From Homarus americanus (Eukaryota; Arthropoda; Malacostraca; Decapoda; Nephropidae): a stretch of 64,000 bases of DNA. The stretch is from assembly GCF_018991925.1 (NCBI RefSeq), contig NW_024722158.1:5767313-5831312 (forward strand), given 5' to 3'. Of the stretch, positions 1 to 11,735 are shown in pieces (within the stretch, counting starts at the first letter, position 1; each line of letters begins with the position of its first letter). The notes beneath the pieces were generated by a model. The model was not told where the DNA came from. It made no database searches and was given only the letters and a program-made list of their open reading frames with translations. The position numbers were made by a program, and so were the translations under genes.

Positions 1-1070
1 CACACCCCACCACCACACACCCCCCACCACCACACACACCCCAACCCAACACACCCCACCACCACACACCCCACCACCACACCAAACACACACCCACCAC
101 CACACACCCCACCACACCACACACACCCCCACCACCACACCCCACCACACACAACCCCACCACACACCCCCACCACCACACACCCCCACCCCACCACACA
201 CCCCACCACCACACACCCCACCACCACACACACCCCCACCACCACACACCACCACCACACCACACACCCCCCACCACCACACACCCCCACCACCACACAC
301 ACCCCACCACCCACCACCACCACACACCCCACCACCACACACCCCCACCACCACACACCCCACACCACACACCCCACCACCACACACCCCACCACCACCC
401 CACCACCACACACCCCACACACACACCCCACACCACACACCCCCACCACACACCCCACCACACCCTCACCACCACACACCCCCACCACCACACAACCCCA
501 CCACCACACACCCCACCCCACCACACACCCCACACCACACACCCCACCACACCCCAACACACACCCCCACCCCACCACACACCCCACCACCACACCCCAC
601 CACCACACACCCCCACACCCCACCCCACCACACACCCCACCACCACACACCCCCCACCACCACACACCCCCACCACCACACACCCCCCACCACACACACA
701 CCCCCACCCACACACACCCCCACCACACACCCCACCACCACACACCCCACCACCACACACACACCCCCACCACCACACCACCACACACCCCACCACCACA
801 ACCCCACCACCACACCCCCACCACCCCCACACCACACACCCCACACACACCCCCACCCCCACCACACACCCCACACCACACACCCCCACCCCACCACCAC
901 ACACACCCCACCACCACACACCCACCACCACACCCCCACCACCACATACCCCACCACCACCACACACCACCTCCCCACCACCACCACACACCCCCCACCA
1001 CCACACACACCCCACCACCACACACCCCACCCACACACACCCCAACACCACACACCCTACCATCACACCC
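1..1070. repeat. CA/C-rich minisatellite-like array
   Basis: The first kilobase is built almost only from C and A in irregular units such as CACACCCCACCAC, with runs of three to six C between CA or CCA steps. The unit length drifts, so this is a degenerate low-complexity array rather than a clean microsatellite. The repeat is cut by the window edge. The long minus-strand reading frame across it (mostly Gly, Val, Trp and Cys) is a by-product of the missing T and G and is not a gene. Confidence 0.9.
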
Positions 1071-1369
1071 CCACAAGTAGATTCCACCCATTATGGACAT
1101 CATCTGTGAAACTGTTAAACAAGATTTCACACAAAAGCTGAGGAGGACTTCTAGCAACATATCCCAAGGAATTACCAGCGGTGTGAGGGCTTAACCTTAG
1201 CCAAAATTATCACCTCCCACCAAATCCAATCTAACTTCCGAGCTGTTTGGGTCAAATTCAATTACATTCGCGAGTTAAAACGTTGTCATGTCTCTCTGGG
1301 GAACTCGCAACACTCCGGTCAAGTTTCTGAGAAGTAAAACAAAAATATTATTATTAAATTCTCTTGTGT

Positions 1370-1443
1370 GGGAGAGGTTGAGAGAGAGTGGAAGTGTGAT
1401 TAGAGAGGAGAGAGAGTACCGATATGATCATTTAATTGTTTAG

Positions 1444-1480
<37 letters not shown>

Positions 1481-1825
1481 ATTATGATTGGAGAGAGGAG
1501 GAGAGTGAGAGAGTGGAACTGTGATTAGAGATAGGAGAGGGTGAGAGAGTGAGAGAGTACCGATATAATAATTTAAATATCTGTTGAAATAGAAGAGAAA
1601 GAACGTTGGGGAGAGGAGGGAGAGAGAGAGGAGAGAGAGGAGAGAGAGAGAGAGAGAGAGAGGGATTTATGATTGGAGAGAGAGAGGTGAGAGGAGAGAG
1701 TGGAACTGTGATTAGTAGAGAGAGGTGAGAGAGTGAGAGAGTACCGATATAATAATTTAAATATCTGTTGAAATAGAAGAGAAAGAACGTTGAGAGAGAG
1801 AGAGAGAGAGAGAGAAACTGGTCAT
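1370..1825. repeat. GA-rich low-complexity tract with a duplicated block
   Basis: This is a purine-rich stretch of (GA)n with interruptions. A block reading ACCGATATAATAATTTAAAT, followed by a shared tail ending in GAAAGAACGTTG, occurs near 1558-1612 and again near 1742-1796, and a shorter version sits near 1418. The tract is therefore a small tandem duplication of a GA-flanked unit of about 185 bases. No coding signal is seen. Confidence 0.8.
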
Positions 1826-2213
1826 ACAACATAAAGTCCATAGGTTTAATTCTCGGGGAAACAACCTGTGATTCTTACCCGTGTATCCATACATCCGTAA
1901 TTAAGTCATTAAAGTGCTATCCTAAACCTTACCACAAGAACCACATCACCATAGAATTAACCCGTGAATCTCGAACTTTTGCATTATTGAGGCATTAAAG
2001 TACTATTCCAAACCTTACCATAAGAGTCACATCTACAAAGGATTAACCAATGAAACTTGACTGTGTTTACATATATACGAAATACCACTAGCTGTTTACC
2101 TGTGTTCACCTGGACTGAGGCGCCGCGCTGCAATAATTGACATAACCAGGTGTGTCATCTTGTTACGGGGTTGTCATGGTAACGCACCTCCTTGATTTCG
2201 CCGTTACCAAGTG

Positions 2214-2289
<76 letters not shown>

Positions 2290-2290
2290 G
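2214..2290. repeat. (TCTG)n microsatellite
   Basis: A run of TCTG/TGTC tetranucleotides with a few T-for-C interruptions. Overlapping plus-strand frames of Cys-Leu-Ser-Val are repeat translations, not genes. Confidence 0.95.
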
Positions 2291-2915
2291 GTTTGTTTGT
2301 TTGTTCGTCTTTACTTTCTGTGTTTTATCTACCTGTTTATTTCACTGTTAATGCCTGTCTACATGCCTGTCTATCTCCACAACCATATCACTCCTGTCTA
2401 ATCCTATCAGATATTAGACGGTAGACTTCATTAGTGATTAGAAAGATGCAATTTTTTTTTAATTTAATCCTCTTATTGGTCAAGGATTAAGACACGAGAT
2501 TCGACCAGTGATTGTAAAACGCTATAAATGATCTCAAGTCTCGTAAGATTGGTGGTCCATTTCTCAGGAGTTTGGTGTGGATTAGGTGACGATTATAAAT
2601 TTCCTCTGGTATCGTAGGTTTGCTTTTAAAATGATTGGGGGATTAGAATGAAAAAAATACAACTGGGAATTTTTTTTTTAAACTATCCTGAGTGACACCT
2701 CTTCTCCTGGTTGGTCAAGGGATTGGTTATATTGTTGTTCTGTAAGATGTGTTTGATCTCTTGGTTTGTATAATAATAATGGGTGAGGAGGATATATTAT
2801 TATTATCGGGACGGTGATATAATTTTACTTTTGGAAGACTTTGTAGGGTCGAGTTGTGTCTTAAACCCATCTTGGAGTTCATTATTGGAACCCTTCGTTG
2901 TCAGGGGAGGAGAAT

Positions 2916-2917
<2 letters not shown>

Positions 2918-2964
<47 letters not shown>
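2918..2964. repeat. (CT)n microsatellite
   Basis: A nearly perfect CT dinucleotide run of about 46 bases. It is followed by a C/T-rich segment to about 3100 containing the tandem motif CCCACCATCCCTC. Frames through it are low-complexity artefacts. Confidence 0.95.
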
Positions 2965-2968
<4 letters not shown>

Positions 2969-3099
2969 ACCCTTCCCTTACGACCCTCCCCAATTTTCCT
3001 TCCCAGAATTTCTCTCCAACACCATTCCCACCATCCCTCCCCACCATCCCTCCCCACCATCCGCCCTCCCCCCCCAATATCACCCTCTCTTCCAACATT

Positions 3100-3815
3100 A
3101 TCTCTGTCTTTTTTATTTAATTGTCATCGTGTTTTTTTAAGCAAACACAGCCATCCTTTTCTTATACACTTGAGTCCATATTCTCAAAGTGTCGTAGGAT
3201 AAATTTTCCTTTAAATGAAAATGAACGAGCGAATTAAACTCACTTAACTCTTTGATTACGATGGTTTTAACTCTCCAGGAATTATTGTTGAAAATTTTCA
3301 GAAAAAGTTTATAATTCTGTCACCTAACTGGTGCTAAGTGGACGTATCTAGTTATGGTAGAGTCTCAGTGTAATTTTTATGTCATTTATGTTATGTTTGG
3401 GGTTTACCTTAAATTAATTAGTTACCTGAACGTTACGTTTATACTTAAAAGAGATATAGCCCGAAATACATGAGGTAAGTACTTGGAAAAAAATTACTCA
3501 AATTACAAAATTATAATGGTTGCCCCTCGTGTAGCGAAGATGGTCAGCTCAAGGGCCACCTACGCGTGAATTTGTTTAAGGTGTAGGAGCTGTCGCCAAC
3601 ACAACAACCACGCCCTGAGTTAACGAGCTGCATGACCCAGTGTCAAGAAATAGTCCGAGATGACCGGACAACTCGCCAACTGCACTGGCTAACCATTAAC
3701 CCGGAACACAATCAGCAATTCGTTTAACATCCAGGTCCCCAATTACTGCTGGGTAGACAGAGGCAAATGGCGTAAAGAAACTTGCCCATAGTTTCACATA
3801 CATACATACATACAT
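3100..3815. other. No gene seen; possible dispersed repeat at 3520-3790
   Basis: No reading frame with protein character is seen here. The part from about 3520 to 3790 is less AT-rich than its flanks and is a sharply bounded block just before a LINE tail. This suggests an old dispersed repeat, but no family is recognised. Confidence 0.3.
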
Positions 3816-4470
3816 TTTTTTTTACGGGGAATAGCCCGCCTGGGCACAGGTCATCGACCCACAACGGGGCCTAGGGGGCGACAAAATTAGTACAAAGAAT
3901 TTAAAAATAGAAAAGAAAAAGGTTATATTAATCTACACCACGAAGATGCCGGAAAACCAGCTTTTTGAAGTGAGGCAGATTGTATGAGTATGGAAACACA
4001 GAGAAGGCAGAGCATTCCAAGGTTTGGCTATGTGAGGAAAGAAGGAGGTACTATAACGGGTTATTCTAGTGTGACCGACATCCACACAGAAACGGTGGGC
4101 ACCGCGGGCAAGACGTGTGTTACCAGCCCACGGCCTTACTGGCGGTACACCGAACATTGCCCGTTAAAATACCTGTAAAAGAGAGAGAGTGAAGCAACAC
4201 TTCGACGAAGAGAAAGGGAAGAAAGATTATCAACTAAAGGAGGCGAGTAAATAAGACGAAATGCCTATGATTCCACCCTATCTAACAGTTGGACAGAAGA
4301 TGAGTCACCCCAGATATGAGAGAAGTACTCCAAGTTAAAACGAATGAATCCCTTGTATACCTGAAGCAACTGCTCAGGAGTGAAGTAACTACGACATCTG
4401 TACAGCATTCCCATCTTTCGGAAGGCAGCTTTAGCAATGTTGAGGATGTGTGACTTCCATGACATACATA
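3816..4470 (-). mobile_element. 5'-truncated LINE relic (end of reverse transcriptase plus 3' UTR)
   Basis: On the minus strand, two pieces of a non-LTR reverse transcriptase C-terminus can be read. Near 4265-4448 there is a thumb-like stretch containing YFTPEQLLQVYKGFIR and LEYFSHIWGDSS, a pattern typical of these enzymes after the catalytic palm. Near 3933-4157 there is the terminal stretch TSFFPHIAKPWNALPS. They lie in different frames, so the copy is broken. The non-coding 3' end follows, with a T8 run at about 3816 on the plus strand that is the poly(A) tail of a minus-strand insertion. The non-coding part (3824-3890) matches 35989-36066. The (CATA)n tract sits directly on the upstream edge of the copy. 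Confidence 0.75.
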
Positions 4471-4516
4471 CATACATACATACATACATACATACATACA
4501 TACATACATACATACA

Positions 4517-4547
<31 letters not shown>
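4463..4547. repeat. (CATA)n microsatellite
   Basis: About 20 units of CATA/TACA directly adjoining the truncated 5' edge of the LINE relic. A shorter (CATA)n tract lies at 3797-3815, so both ends of the relic carry the same simple repeat. Confidence 0.95.
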
Positions 4548-4548
<1 letters not shown>

Positions 4549-4698
4549 CACGATCCTGGGTTTGAAAGAGAGTAAAAAATAAAAACACCAATATTTTCGC
4601 CGTGAAAATATTTGGCAGTAGTGAAGGAGACATCAAACGTCTCTCCATAAAAATATCTCTCCACGCCAGAGAGACTCATAACATCTTTCTTATTTACA

Positions 4699-4800
4699 TT
4701 ATGTATATAGCTGGTTTAGTGTATATAGCTGGCTTGGTGTATATAGCTGGCTTAATTTACATAGCTGGCTTCGTTTATATAGATAATGCGGTTCATAATT
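4699..4800. repeat. 21-base minisatellite, about five copies
   Basis: The unit GTATATAGCTGGCTTAGT, with small variants, repeats at a spacing of about 21 bases and decays toward the right. It is non-coding. Confidence 0.8.
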
Positions 4801-5053
4801 TATATAGATGACGTAATTAACATAGTTGTTATTGTTTTTATAGTTCATATATATCAAACGTTATAAAAATGTATATACAACGTGTATATACTTTACGAAG
4901 AGAGAATTTCCGATTTGTATTATTGACATAGATTCCAAGTTGCCATTTGTGATGTTATATTTTTTTTTCCAGTTAGGATTTAATGTTATGTCCGCACATA
5001 CTGTACACATACACACGTAAACACACATACACGCACACGTAAACACATACAAA

Positions 5054-5115
5054 ACTCACACACACACACACACACACAATACAATACCAACCAGACACAC
5101 ACACACACACACCAA
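5054..5115. repeat. (CA)n microsatellite
   Basis: Two CA runs separated by about 18 bases of unique sequence, flanked on the left by a looser CA/TA-rich tract. Confidence 0.9.
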
Positions 5116-5563
5116 CTTCCAGCGGTAGTAAAAATTCATAGCCTCGTTTGCTTGAGTGTAGAGACGGGAGCCTTATCTAGCGAACTGAACGCTTACTCGC
5201 TGAAAGAGTTCATTTCTCATACTGGTCGTTGGACGCGTTCATGTCTTACAACACTTGCTAAGGGAGTTCTCTTTTGTTTAGAATTGTTGTAAAAATGAGA
5301 GTATATTTCTTTCACAGCGTTCGTTAAAAAAAGTTCACTGTCTCCCTCTCGCTCGTTAAAAGAGTTCATTCCCCCCATCCTTCGTTTAAAGAGTCACTTA
5401 TCTACGTAAGATGAAGAACTCTCACCCTCATGACGTAATCTCAAACTCTTGCTCATTGCACTGTTTTTTCAGGGAGGGGGGGGTAGTGTGTCGTTAAATG
5501 TTGTTTTAATGACTGTGATTAAGAGACTCTTCCAAGCTGAAAATTACCTGTGTTTTGGGTTTA

Positions 5564-5566
<3 letters not shown>

Positions 5567-5648
<82 letters not shown>
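5567..5648. repeat. (GT)n microsatellite
   Basis: About 40 perfect GT units. It is the longest dinucleotide run in the window. Confidence 0.97.
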
Positions 5649-5649
<1 letters not shown>

Positions 5650-6960
5650 AGATCTGAGATTATAGGATTTGGGTTAGATTTCAGGGTTTTTCTAGATATG
5701 TGAGGTCTCTCTTTATAATAGTGGTGATGGTGAGATTGTGGTAGATTAAAACAGAGAATTGTGGTAGACTAGTTATATAAATGGTAGTTGTTGGTGCTAC
5801 TTCTGATCCTACGAGTGTTAGAAATTAAATTATAATGACAACAATTAAGTTCTTACATAATAAATATCCTCCACGGAGCCTAACTGTTTATTAAGTATTG
5901 CTCCTACGTCAGCCACCACCGCCTTACATACTCGCGTGACTGTCGTACGTGTCTGGGTGCTTGCAAGCATTACAATATGTATAAAATGGCTGTGTGGGGG
6001 GCTGTGTGGGGGGCTATGTGTGGGGCTGTTCCATGATTCTCTGTTATTCTTACGATAAATTATTCCGTCTGGGGGGAAGAGAACAATTCTAGGAGCTGTA
6101 ATTTTCGTTTCATGATTCTCTGAGATTCTTAAGATAAATAATTTCATCTATAGGAAAGACAAGAGGAAGCTTCTAGATCCTGTAGAGTCTCAGGGAAATT
6201 TAGTCGCCTTCTTCGCTACCTATTGTCACAGATTCAATAAACCTTCGCGCGGTGACGTAATTGCCTTCACAATGACGTCGTTACCATAAGTGACGTCAGG
6301 TATGGGAGAAGGCATTATCAGACGGCCATTATCATAACAGTGGGATTTATTTATCATATTCCAGCAGCCAAGTTTAGAATTATCATTTTTTGTCCATAAT
6401 TCCTATTTTTATCTCCCTCCCATTCCGCTTGTTTCTCTTATAGGATGATGTCTGTGTGTCCGTTTCTCTGTGTGTCCGTCATTCCGTGCGTTCATGCGTC
6501 CGTCCCTGTGTCCTAGTGACATTCCTCTAAGCATTACCAAGGAGTATATGCCTCCTTGACATAGTTTCTGAGATAGTCTTGTAATATTCCTCAATCTATT
6601 TTAGTTCTTAGTGCAATTTCTTCTCTATTTTGGTCGTAAAGTTCATGTCATATCTTAGTTCAAATCCTCACGTCACTCTTAAAATGAGTTTCTAGTATCT
6701 ATATTTAAGCGAGAAATTTAACATTAGTAACCCTTCGAGCGCCTTATGTTATTGTTGTTGGCGTGGTTATTTATGACGTAATCAGTATGGTGTTTGGCCG
6801 AGCTTGCCGATACTCTTTTGTTCCCAGTTGATGATCTCTTTTTGTTGTTGATGATGACTTGCTTGATGTTCTTTTGTTTTATACTGATGCTCCTTGATTC
6901 TCTTTATATTCCCAAGTGCCAACGATGCTGATGTTATTTTGTTGTCAGGCAAATACGATT
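5649..6960. other. No gene recognised
   Basis: This is AT-rich unique sequence. The only structure seen is a three-copy tandem of a GGGGGGCTGTGT-like unit near 5988-6030. Reading frames here are short and lack protein character. Confidence 0.5.
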
Positions 6961-7015
6961 TTTGTTCTTATTACTTTTACTTTTACTTTTATCCTCTTCG
7001 CCACTGATCGGCTTG

Positions 7016-9898
7016 TTAGCCGCTTGGGCGATCGGTCACGTCTCTGTCACGCACTGTTGGCAAATACTGGGCATGCACCGGCTCCTGAATGTACCTGAAC
7101 CCGCTCCAGTGTTGGTCAAGTCTTCTCTTGAAAGAGCTCACACTCGGTGCCGTCACAACACTCTCTGGTAGATTGTTCCAAGAGTTCACAACCCTCACTC
7201 CGAAAAAGTTTGCCCTCACGGTTTTCTGGACTTGCGGCTTCTTCAATCTTGAGCTGTGACCCCTTGTGGGGCGAGCGTCCGCCAGCTCCAAGTAAGGACA
7301 CTCAACTGAGTAGTGCCCTGAGATGCTTATACACCTCAACTAGGTCCCCCCTTGCCCGTCTGTAGTATAAGCTAGGCAAGTTCAGGCGCTCCAATCTCTC
7401 AGGGTAGCTGAGGTGCCGAAGTGCAGGCACCAGTTTGGTGGCCCTCCTTTGAACATTTTCAACCAACTGACAGTCCCTAGCATATCTCGGGGACCAGATG
7501 GGGTGACAGTACTCCAGATGGGGAAGCACTTCACTCCTGAAGATCGTCACGAGGGACGGACCGTCTAGATATCTGAACGACCTTCTTATAAGACCCAATA
7601 ATTTATTTGCCTGATTTACCTTCTTCTCACAATGGCCCGAGAACTTCAGCTCATTGTCAACATACACACCTAGGTCCTTCTCACACACAGTCTCAACTAG
7701 TACATTTTCTTCATCCCGTTGGGACATATGGTACGCCTCCTTACCGTTGGTACGCCCCAGGTGCATCCTCTTACACTTCGTGACATTGAATCTCAGCAGC
7801 CATTCCTTCGACCATTCCTGGAGCCCACAGAGGTCCTTCTGCAGCTCTTCACAGTCCGCTTGGTTCTTAATTTCCCGAAATAACTTGCCATCATCGGCAA
7901 ACATTTGTATGGAGGAGTGTACAACGTCAGGCATATCATTTATGAAACAAACAAACAACAGCGGGCCCAATACACTACCCTGCGGTACCCCACTTGTTAC
8001 AGGTACAGATGACGATTTCGTGCCATTAATCACCACACATTGCTTGCGGTCATGTAGAAAGTCTTCTATCCACGCTAGGACATTTCCCCGAATTCCGTAC
8101 CCTTCCAGTTTGATTTTCAGCCTTTCGTGGGGTACACTGTCGAAAGCCTTGGCAAAATCTAGGTAAATATTGTCGATATTACCACCCCGTTCTAGAATAT
8201 GGGTCCAAATATCCAATACCTTGAGCAATTGTGTCAAGCAAGAGCGCCCCGGCATAAAACCGTGTTGGCAATCTTTTACAAGGTTGTTTCGTAGTAGATG
8301 TTCCATCGCGGCATCTCTGATAATACTCTCAAGTACTTTACATATTATGCTGGTCAGGCTCACCGGTCTATAGTTGTTCGTGGAGTGACTATCGCCCTTC
8401 TTGAAGATAGGACTCACATAAGCCACTTTCCATTCACTGGGGACCATTTGTTCATCCAGGCATTTACAAAACAGAATCTTCAGGGGCTCTGCAAGCTCGT
8501 TGCACAGCTCTCTTAGCACTCTAGGATGCACCATGTCAGGTCCAGGACTCTTATGGACCTTTAGCCTGGACAGTTTATTTCTAATACCCTCTTCTGTGAA
8601 CACAATGTGGGTCAGTGCTGTGTCGAACCGTCTGTCCTCAAACGCAGGAAGGTTAGTTGCATCCTCTCTTGTGAACACTGAGGAAAAGAAGCTGTTCAAT
8701 GCCTCAGCTTTATCCTGGTCAGAATCTGCGTAACTACCATCTTCAAGCCTCAGGTCTGATACTCCTACTCGCGTTTTCAATTTCGACTTTGCATAGCGGT
8801 AAAACGCCTTTGGGTTTGACTTGACCTCGCGTGCAACCAGCCTCTGGAACTCCTTTTCAGCCCTCCTACACTCTATCTTTGCTTGGTTTCTGGCTCTTGC
8901 ATACATCCTCCTGTCTTGCTCATCGTTTGACCCAACCCACGTCTTGAATTTCTGGGTTTTCTTCTTAATTTTGTCGACCGCCGCATGGTTCATGTGTAGG
9001 GATCCCCTCGTATTCCTAGAAGCACTGGGTTTGGTCTTGGGTATATATTTATCGATCAAATGGGTCATTTTACTAGTTATGATATTCAGGTAGTGTCTGC
9101 GTTCTTGTACCTTAATAAGTCAGGCCAGTTGATACCCCTCATCTCTTCCCTCATCCCATTGTAATTTCCCTTGTAATATTTGCACCTTGGCCTGGCCTTA
9201 TCTTGAACTAGGTAACAGTTAAATCTGAATGACAACACTGTATGGTGACTGGTGCCAACTGGGGCAAGGTGTTCCAGTTTGGCCACCATACCCTCCTCGT
9301 TTGTTATGATGAGGTCAAGTGGCTTGGGTGTTTGCTCCCCTCTGTAATGTGTCGGGTCTCTCACATGTTGGAACAGAAAATTATCTCTCAGAGTTTCTAC
9401 AAAAAGAGTAGCAGGATTATTCAAGTCATTCGGGGTGGACTCGTTTCTCCAGTCGATGTCGCCATAGTTAAAGTCCCCCATGATAAGGAGGTGGCTGGGG
9501 TTGAGCATCGCCGCATTGTTTATTAAGGTTCTTAAGTTCCTTTGATTTAGTGGGCCACAGTTTGGGGATCTGTAGATACACCCGACGATAAGTAAGTCCC
9601 CTCCCTTTAATTTAATTTTACACCACTTGGACTCTTCAAAAACATCCTCTCCCTGTACCCTCGCCTGGCTGGCTCTAAGGTCTTGCCTAGCGTAGATAAC
9701 CACACCCCTCCTGCAGGATTCTTGAGTTAGGTTCGTAAATGAGTCATATCCAGCAATACTGAACTCACATTCCTCTGGGTCGATTCTCCTGTTCTTGTAC
9801 AACAGTTCTACAACTCCTACAATATCTGGTTGGTGTACTCTTAGTAGTGTTTCAAACTCCTCTCTCTTATCAAGGAACGTGTCAGTATTAGTGTACAT
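7016..9898 (-). pseudogene. LINE ORF2: endonuclease plus reverse transcriptase, frameshifted
   Basis: The endonuclease starts near the ATG at 9898 (MYTNTDTFLDKREEFE) and contains MGDFNYGDIDW and a C-terminal SHHTVLSF, matching the exonuclease-endonuclease-phosphatase fold. Its frame ends at 9086, and a one-base-type frameshift near 9100 moves to the reverse transcriptase frame (7302-9068). Visible RT motifs in that frame are NNYRPVSL (residues 231-238), YLDFAKAFD (302-310), GVPQGSVLGPLLF (360-372) and the catalytic FADD (390-393). A second frameshift near 7310-7330 moves the ending (VVNSWNNLPESVV, then SFKRRLDQHW) into another frame ending at 7016. In an intact element this protein nicks target DNA and copies the RNA in place (target-primed reverse transcription). 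This copy is dead unless the breaks are sequencing errors. Confidence 0.88.
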
Positions 9899-10032
9899 GA
9901 CATTCAAGCCAGAATTTGTTCTCGGTAACGTCTCTGCTCTTAGTAATAAACCCGCTCCACCCACATTCTCAGAAGCTGCAGCATTTGCTAAGTACACTGT
10001 ATTTTGCAGGGTGTGGTTAAAAATGTCATTGT

Positions 10033-10875
10033 TTACACGGCGCTCGTTCCCTCCTGTCCGGTAGGCTGAGCTGGTGCCGCCTCCCGGGTGGGGGGTTGAG
10101 TGGGTGGAGGGTGCACTGCTGCCCCCTGGCCCTGTGTCGGCACACTTGTTTCCACTACCCTCCCCCTGAGTATAACCCATGTGCACCTGTCCCCGTTCCT
10201 CCTCGACTCCTCCCTCTTCTGCTTCAAGTCCTGCAGGAGCTTCTTGTGCTGTTCCCTCTGCATTACCGTGCGGTCTGGGTGAATAAATACATCCCGAAAT
10301 GCCTCGCTCCTTGCTAAGTTTTTTGCCTGCCGAATAACTTGCCATTTCTCCTCCTCACTCCCTAGTGTGATCCTGAGGGGGCGAGGCTTAGCCCCCTGCT
10401 TTTGTCCCAGTCTCCTCACATCCTGAGAGGTTGCTGGAATCTTCAGAACCTCTGTGCAAATATTTTGAAACAGCACCTTGTCGTGTGTTTCCTTACTCAC
10501 AGTTCCCTCTGCCTGGCTCTCTGGGACTCCAAAAACTATTACATTGTTCCTGCGCTGGAGCCGTTCCTGGTGTTCCTCCTCTCCCCTAACAGTAGGTGCG
10601 TTAATTTTCATTTCTTCGACACACTTTTTCAGAGTCCCAATCTGCTGTAGAACCTGTACTGATTCTGCATTACTCTCCGCCCCCCCCCGTGGCCCTCCTA
10701 ATACGTCAGCATAACTCCTCTTAGCAACCACCTCCATTCTATTAGCTACTTCCTCAGTCTTAGCAAGGATCTCTTTCCCAACTTGCTCCAGTTTGTCAAC
10801 CAGCAGGGCTCCTGCTTCATCTATTTTCGTCCCTAGAGAACTCGTTTCCTTATGGATTGCAATCGCTTCATTCAC
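10033..10875 (-). CDS. LINE ORF1 protein (nucleic-acid binding, RRM-like core)
   Basis: This open frame of about 280 residues has an N-terminal half rich in Lys/Glu heptad-like patterns (probable coiled coil, residues about 20-110). It is followed by RRNNVIVFGVPES, the characteristic start of the RRM-like core of LINE ORF1 proteins, a basic region with a KPRPLRITLGS strand, and a Lys/Arg-rich helix (HKKLLQDLKQKREESRR). The C-terminus is Pro/Gln-rich. Such proteins coat the element RNA as a chaperone. The first codon of the listed frame is GTG. The frame remains open upstream through a WYCSGC motif to about 10925, so the true start is lost or lies further upstream. It overlaps the upstream part of the ORF2 frame. 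Confidence 0.8.
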   Translation of the reverse strand: MNEAIAIHKETSSLGTKIDEAGALLVDKLEQVGKEILAKTEEVANRMEVVAKRSYADVLGGPRGGAESNAESVQVLQQIGTLKKCVEEMKINAPTVRGEEEHQERLQRRNNVIVFGVPESQAEGTVSKETHDKVLFQNICTEVLKIPATSQDVRRLGQKQGAKPRPLRITLGSEEEKWQVIRQAKNLARSEAFRDVFIHPDRTVMQREQHKKLLQDLKQKREESRRNGDRCTWVILRGRVVETSVPTQGQGAAVHPPPTQPPTREAAPAQPTGQEGTSAV

Positions 10876-11156
10876 CTTGACTATGCAGCCAGAGCAATAC
10901 CAGCGACAGCCATCATGCTTTACTATTTTTAGTTCTTGTGTTTATTTCCGAAGATGTGAGTGATGACCGTGTGTTCCCAGGAGCTGATGATGCGTATTTG
11001 TCTTCTTTGTTGACTAAAAAAAGCTGAGTTATGATGTGTTGTACCAAGGCGCTTCGTCAACTTTCTCCATTTTCTTTGGTTTGCTAAAATGCTACACGAT
11101 GCTCTTTTATTATTCTTGTTTCTGGTGATAGTCTTTGTGTTTCTTATATTCTATGG

Positions 11157-11360
11157 TGTGTGTGTGTGTGTGTGTGTAATTTTCGAAAGTTTAGATATAT
11201 AGGGATGTTAAGTTAAATTAGGTTAAGTTAGGTTAAGCTTCATTCTCTATCCCTTGATCCAACTCACATAAAAGTGGAAGACGATTGAAAATAGATAGAT
11301 ATATGGACAGAGAGACAGACAGATATATAGATTAAGAGACAGACAGACAGACAGACCGTG
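11157..11360. repeat. Small simple repeats: (GT)n, TTAGG-like, (GACA)n
   Basis: A (GT)11 run at 11157-11178 is followed at 11200-11240 by degenerate TTAGGT/TTAAGT units, and at 11310-11357 by (GACA)n. This patch lies just outside the left end of the giant inverted repeat. Confidence 0.7.
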
Positions 11361-11674
11361 AGTAGTGTCTAAGTATCAACAGTTCCCTAACATAATGCCA
11401 AAGAAAGGTAGAGAAAGCCTCAGATAACATATTACTTTCACCTTAAAACTCTCTCTCTTATCACCAACGTTAAAAGAAGAAACAAACTAGAGAAGCTTTA
11501 GGCCCTAAAGTAAATAAAAGTAGTCATTTAATCCCGCATTTAATTTCATTCTTGTTAGTGTTGATTTAAATCCGTTTTCTTTTATAACGTAATAAGAGAA
11601 AACTATTTTTTTATGGGTAACTTTTCAACTTTTTTATTATTTTTGTGTAATACAGAAATTATTTTTCTTTATCT

Positions 11675-11689
11675 TCGCCACTGCCCGGC

Positions 11690-11723
<34 letters not shown>

Positions 11724-11735
11724 CTCTATCTTTCT
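11675..11735. repeat. LINE 3' terminus plus (TATC)n at the palindrome's outer end
   Basis: TATCTTCGCCACTG is the reverse complement of the CR1-like element's 3' end (CAGTGGCGAAGAGGATA), and a (TATC)n tract follows it directly. The right arm has the same pair at 39073-39141. This is either a 3'-end-only LINE insertion or a recurring microsatellite-linked motif. Confidence 0.6.

Larger units (their letters stand above)
6985..10930 (-). mobile_element. CR1/L2-like non-LTR retrotransposon, nearly full length but inactive
   Basis: Read on the minus strand, this stretch encodes in order an ORF1 protein with an RRM-like core, an apurinic-type endonuclease, a reverse transcriptase and the C-terminal extension usual for this superfamily. 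That order defines a non-LTR retrotransposon. Upstream of the ORF1 frame, near 10880-10910, a WYCSGC motif looks like the end of a PHD-type finger, so the copy is probably truncated within ORF1. The 3' end reads CAGTGGCGAAGAGGATAAAA followed by AGTAAA-type repeats, and the same 3' terminus recurs at about 54286, 11675 and 39122. ORF2 carries at least two frameshifts, so this copy cannot make an intact polyprotein. The clade assignment rests on motif pattern, not a tree. Confidence 0.92.

Noticed and set aside
466..1053. 195-residue minus-strand frame of Trp/Gly/Val/Cys
   Set aside because: It is the translation of the C/A array; missing T and G prevent stops. No start context or protein character.
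2152..2424. Cys/Leu/Ser/Val-rich frames as a cysteine-rich peptide gene
   Set aside because: They are generated by the (TCTG)n microsatellite.
4265..4648. Frames containing repeated Tyr-Val-Cys-Met as a single gene
   Set aside because: The repeat part is (CATA)n. Only the C-terminal portion is meaningful, as a reverse transcriptase remnant.
7654..8166. Plus-strand frames over the LINE
   Set aside because: Shadows of the minus-strand reverse transcriptase; no independent support.
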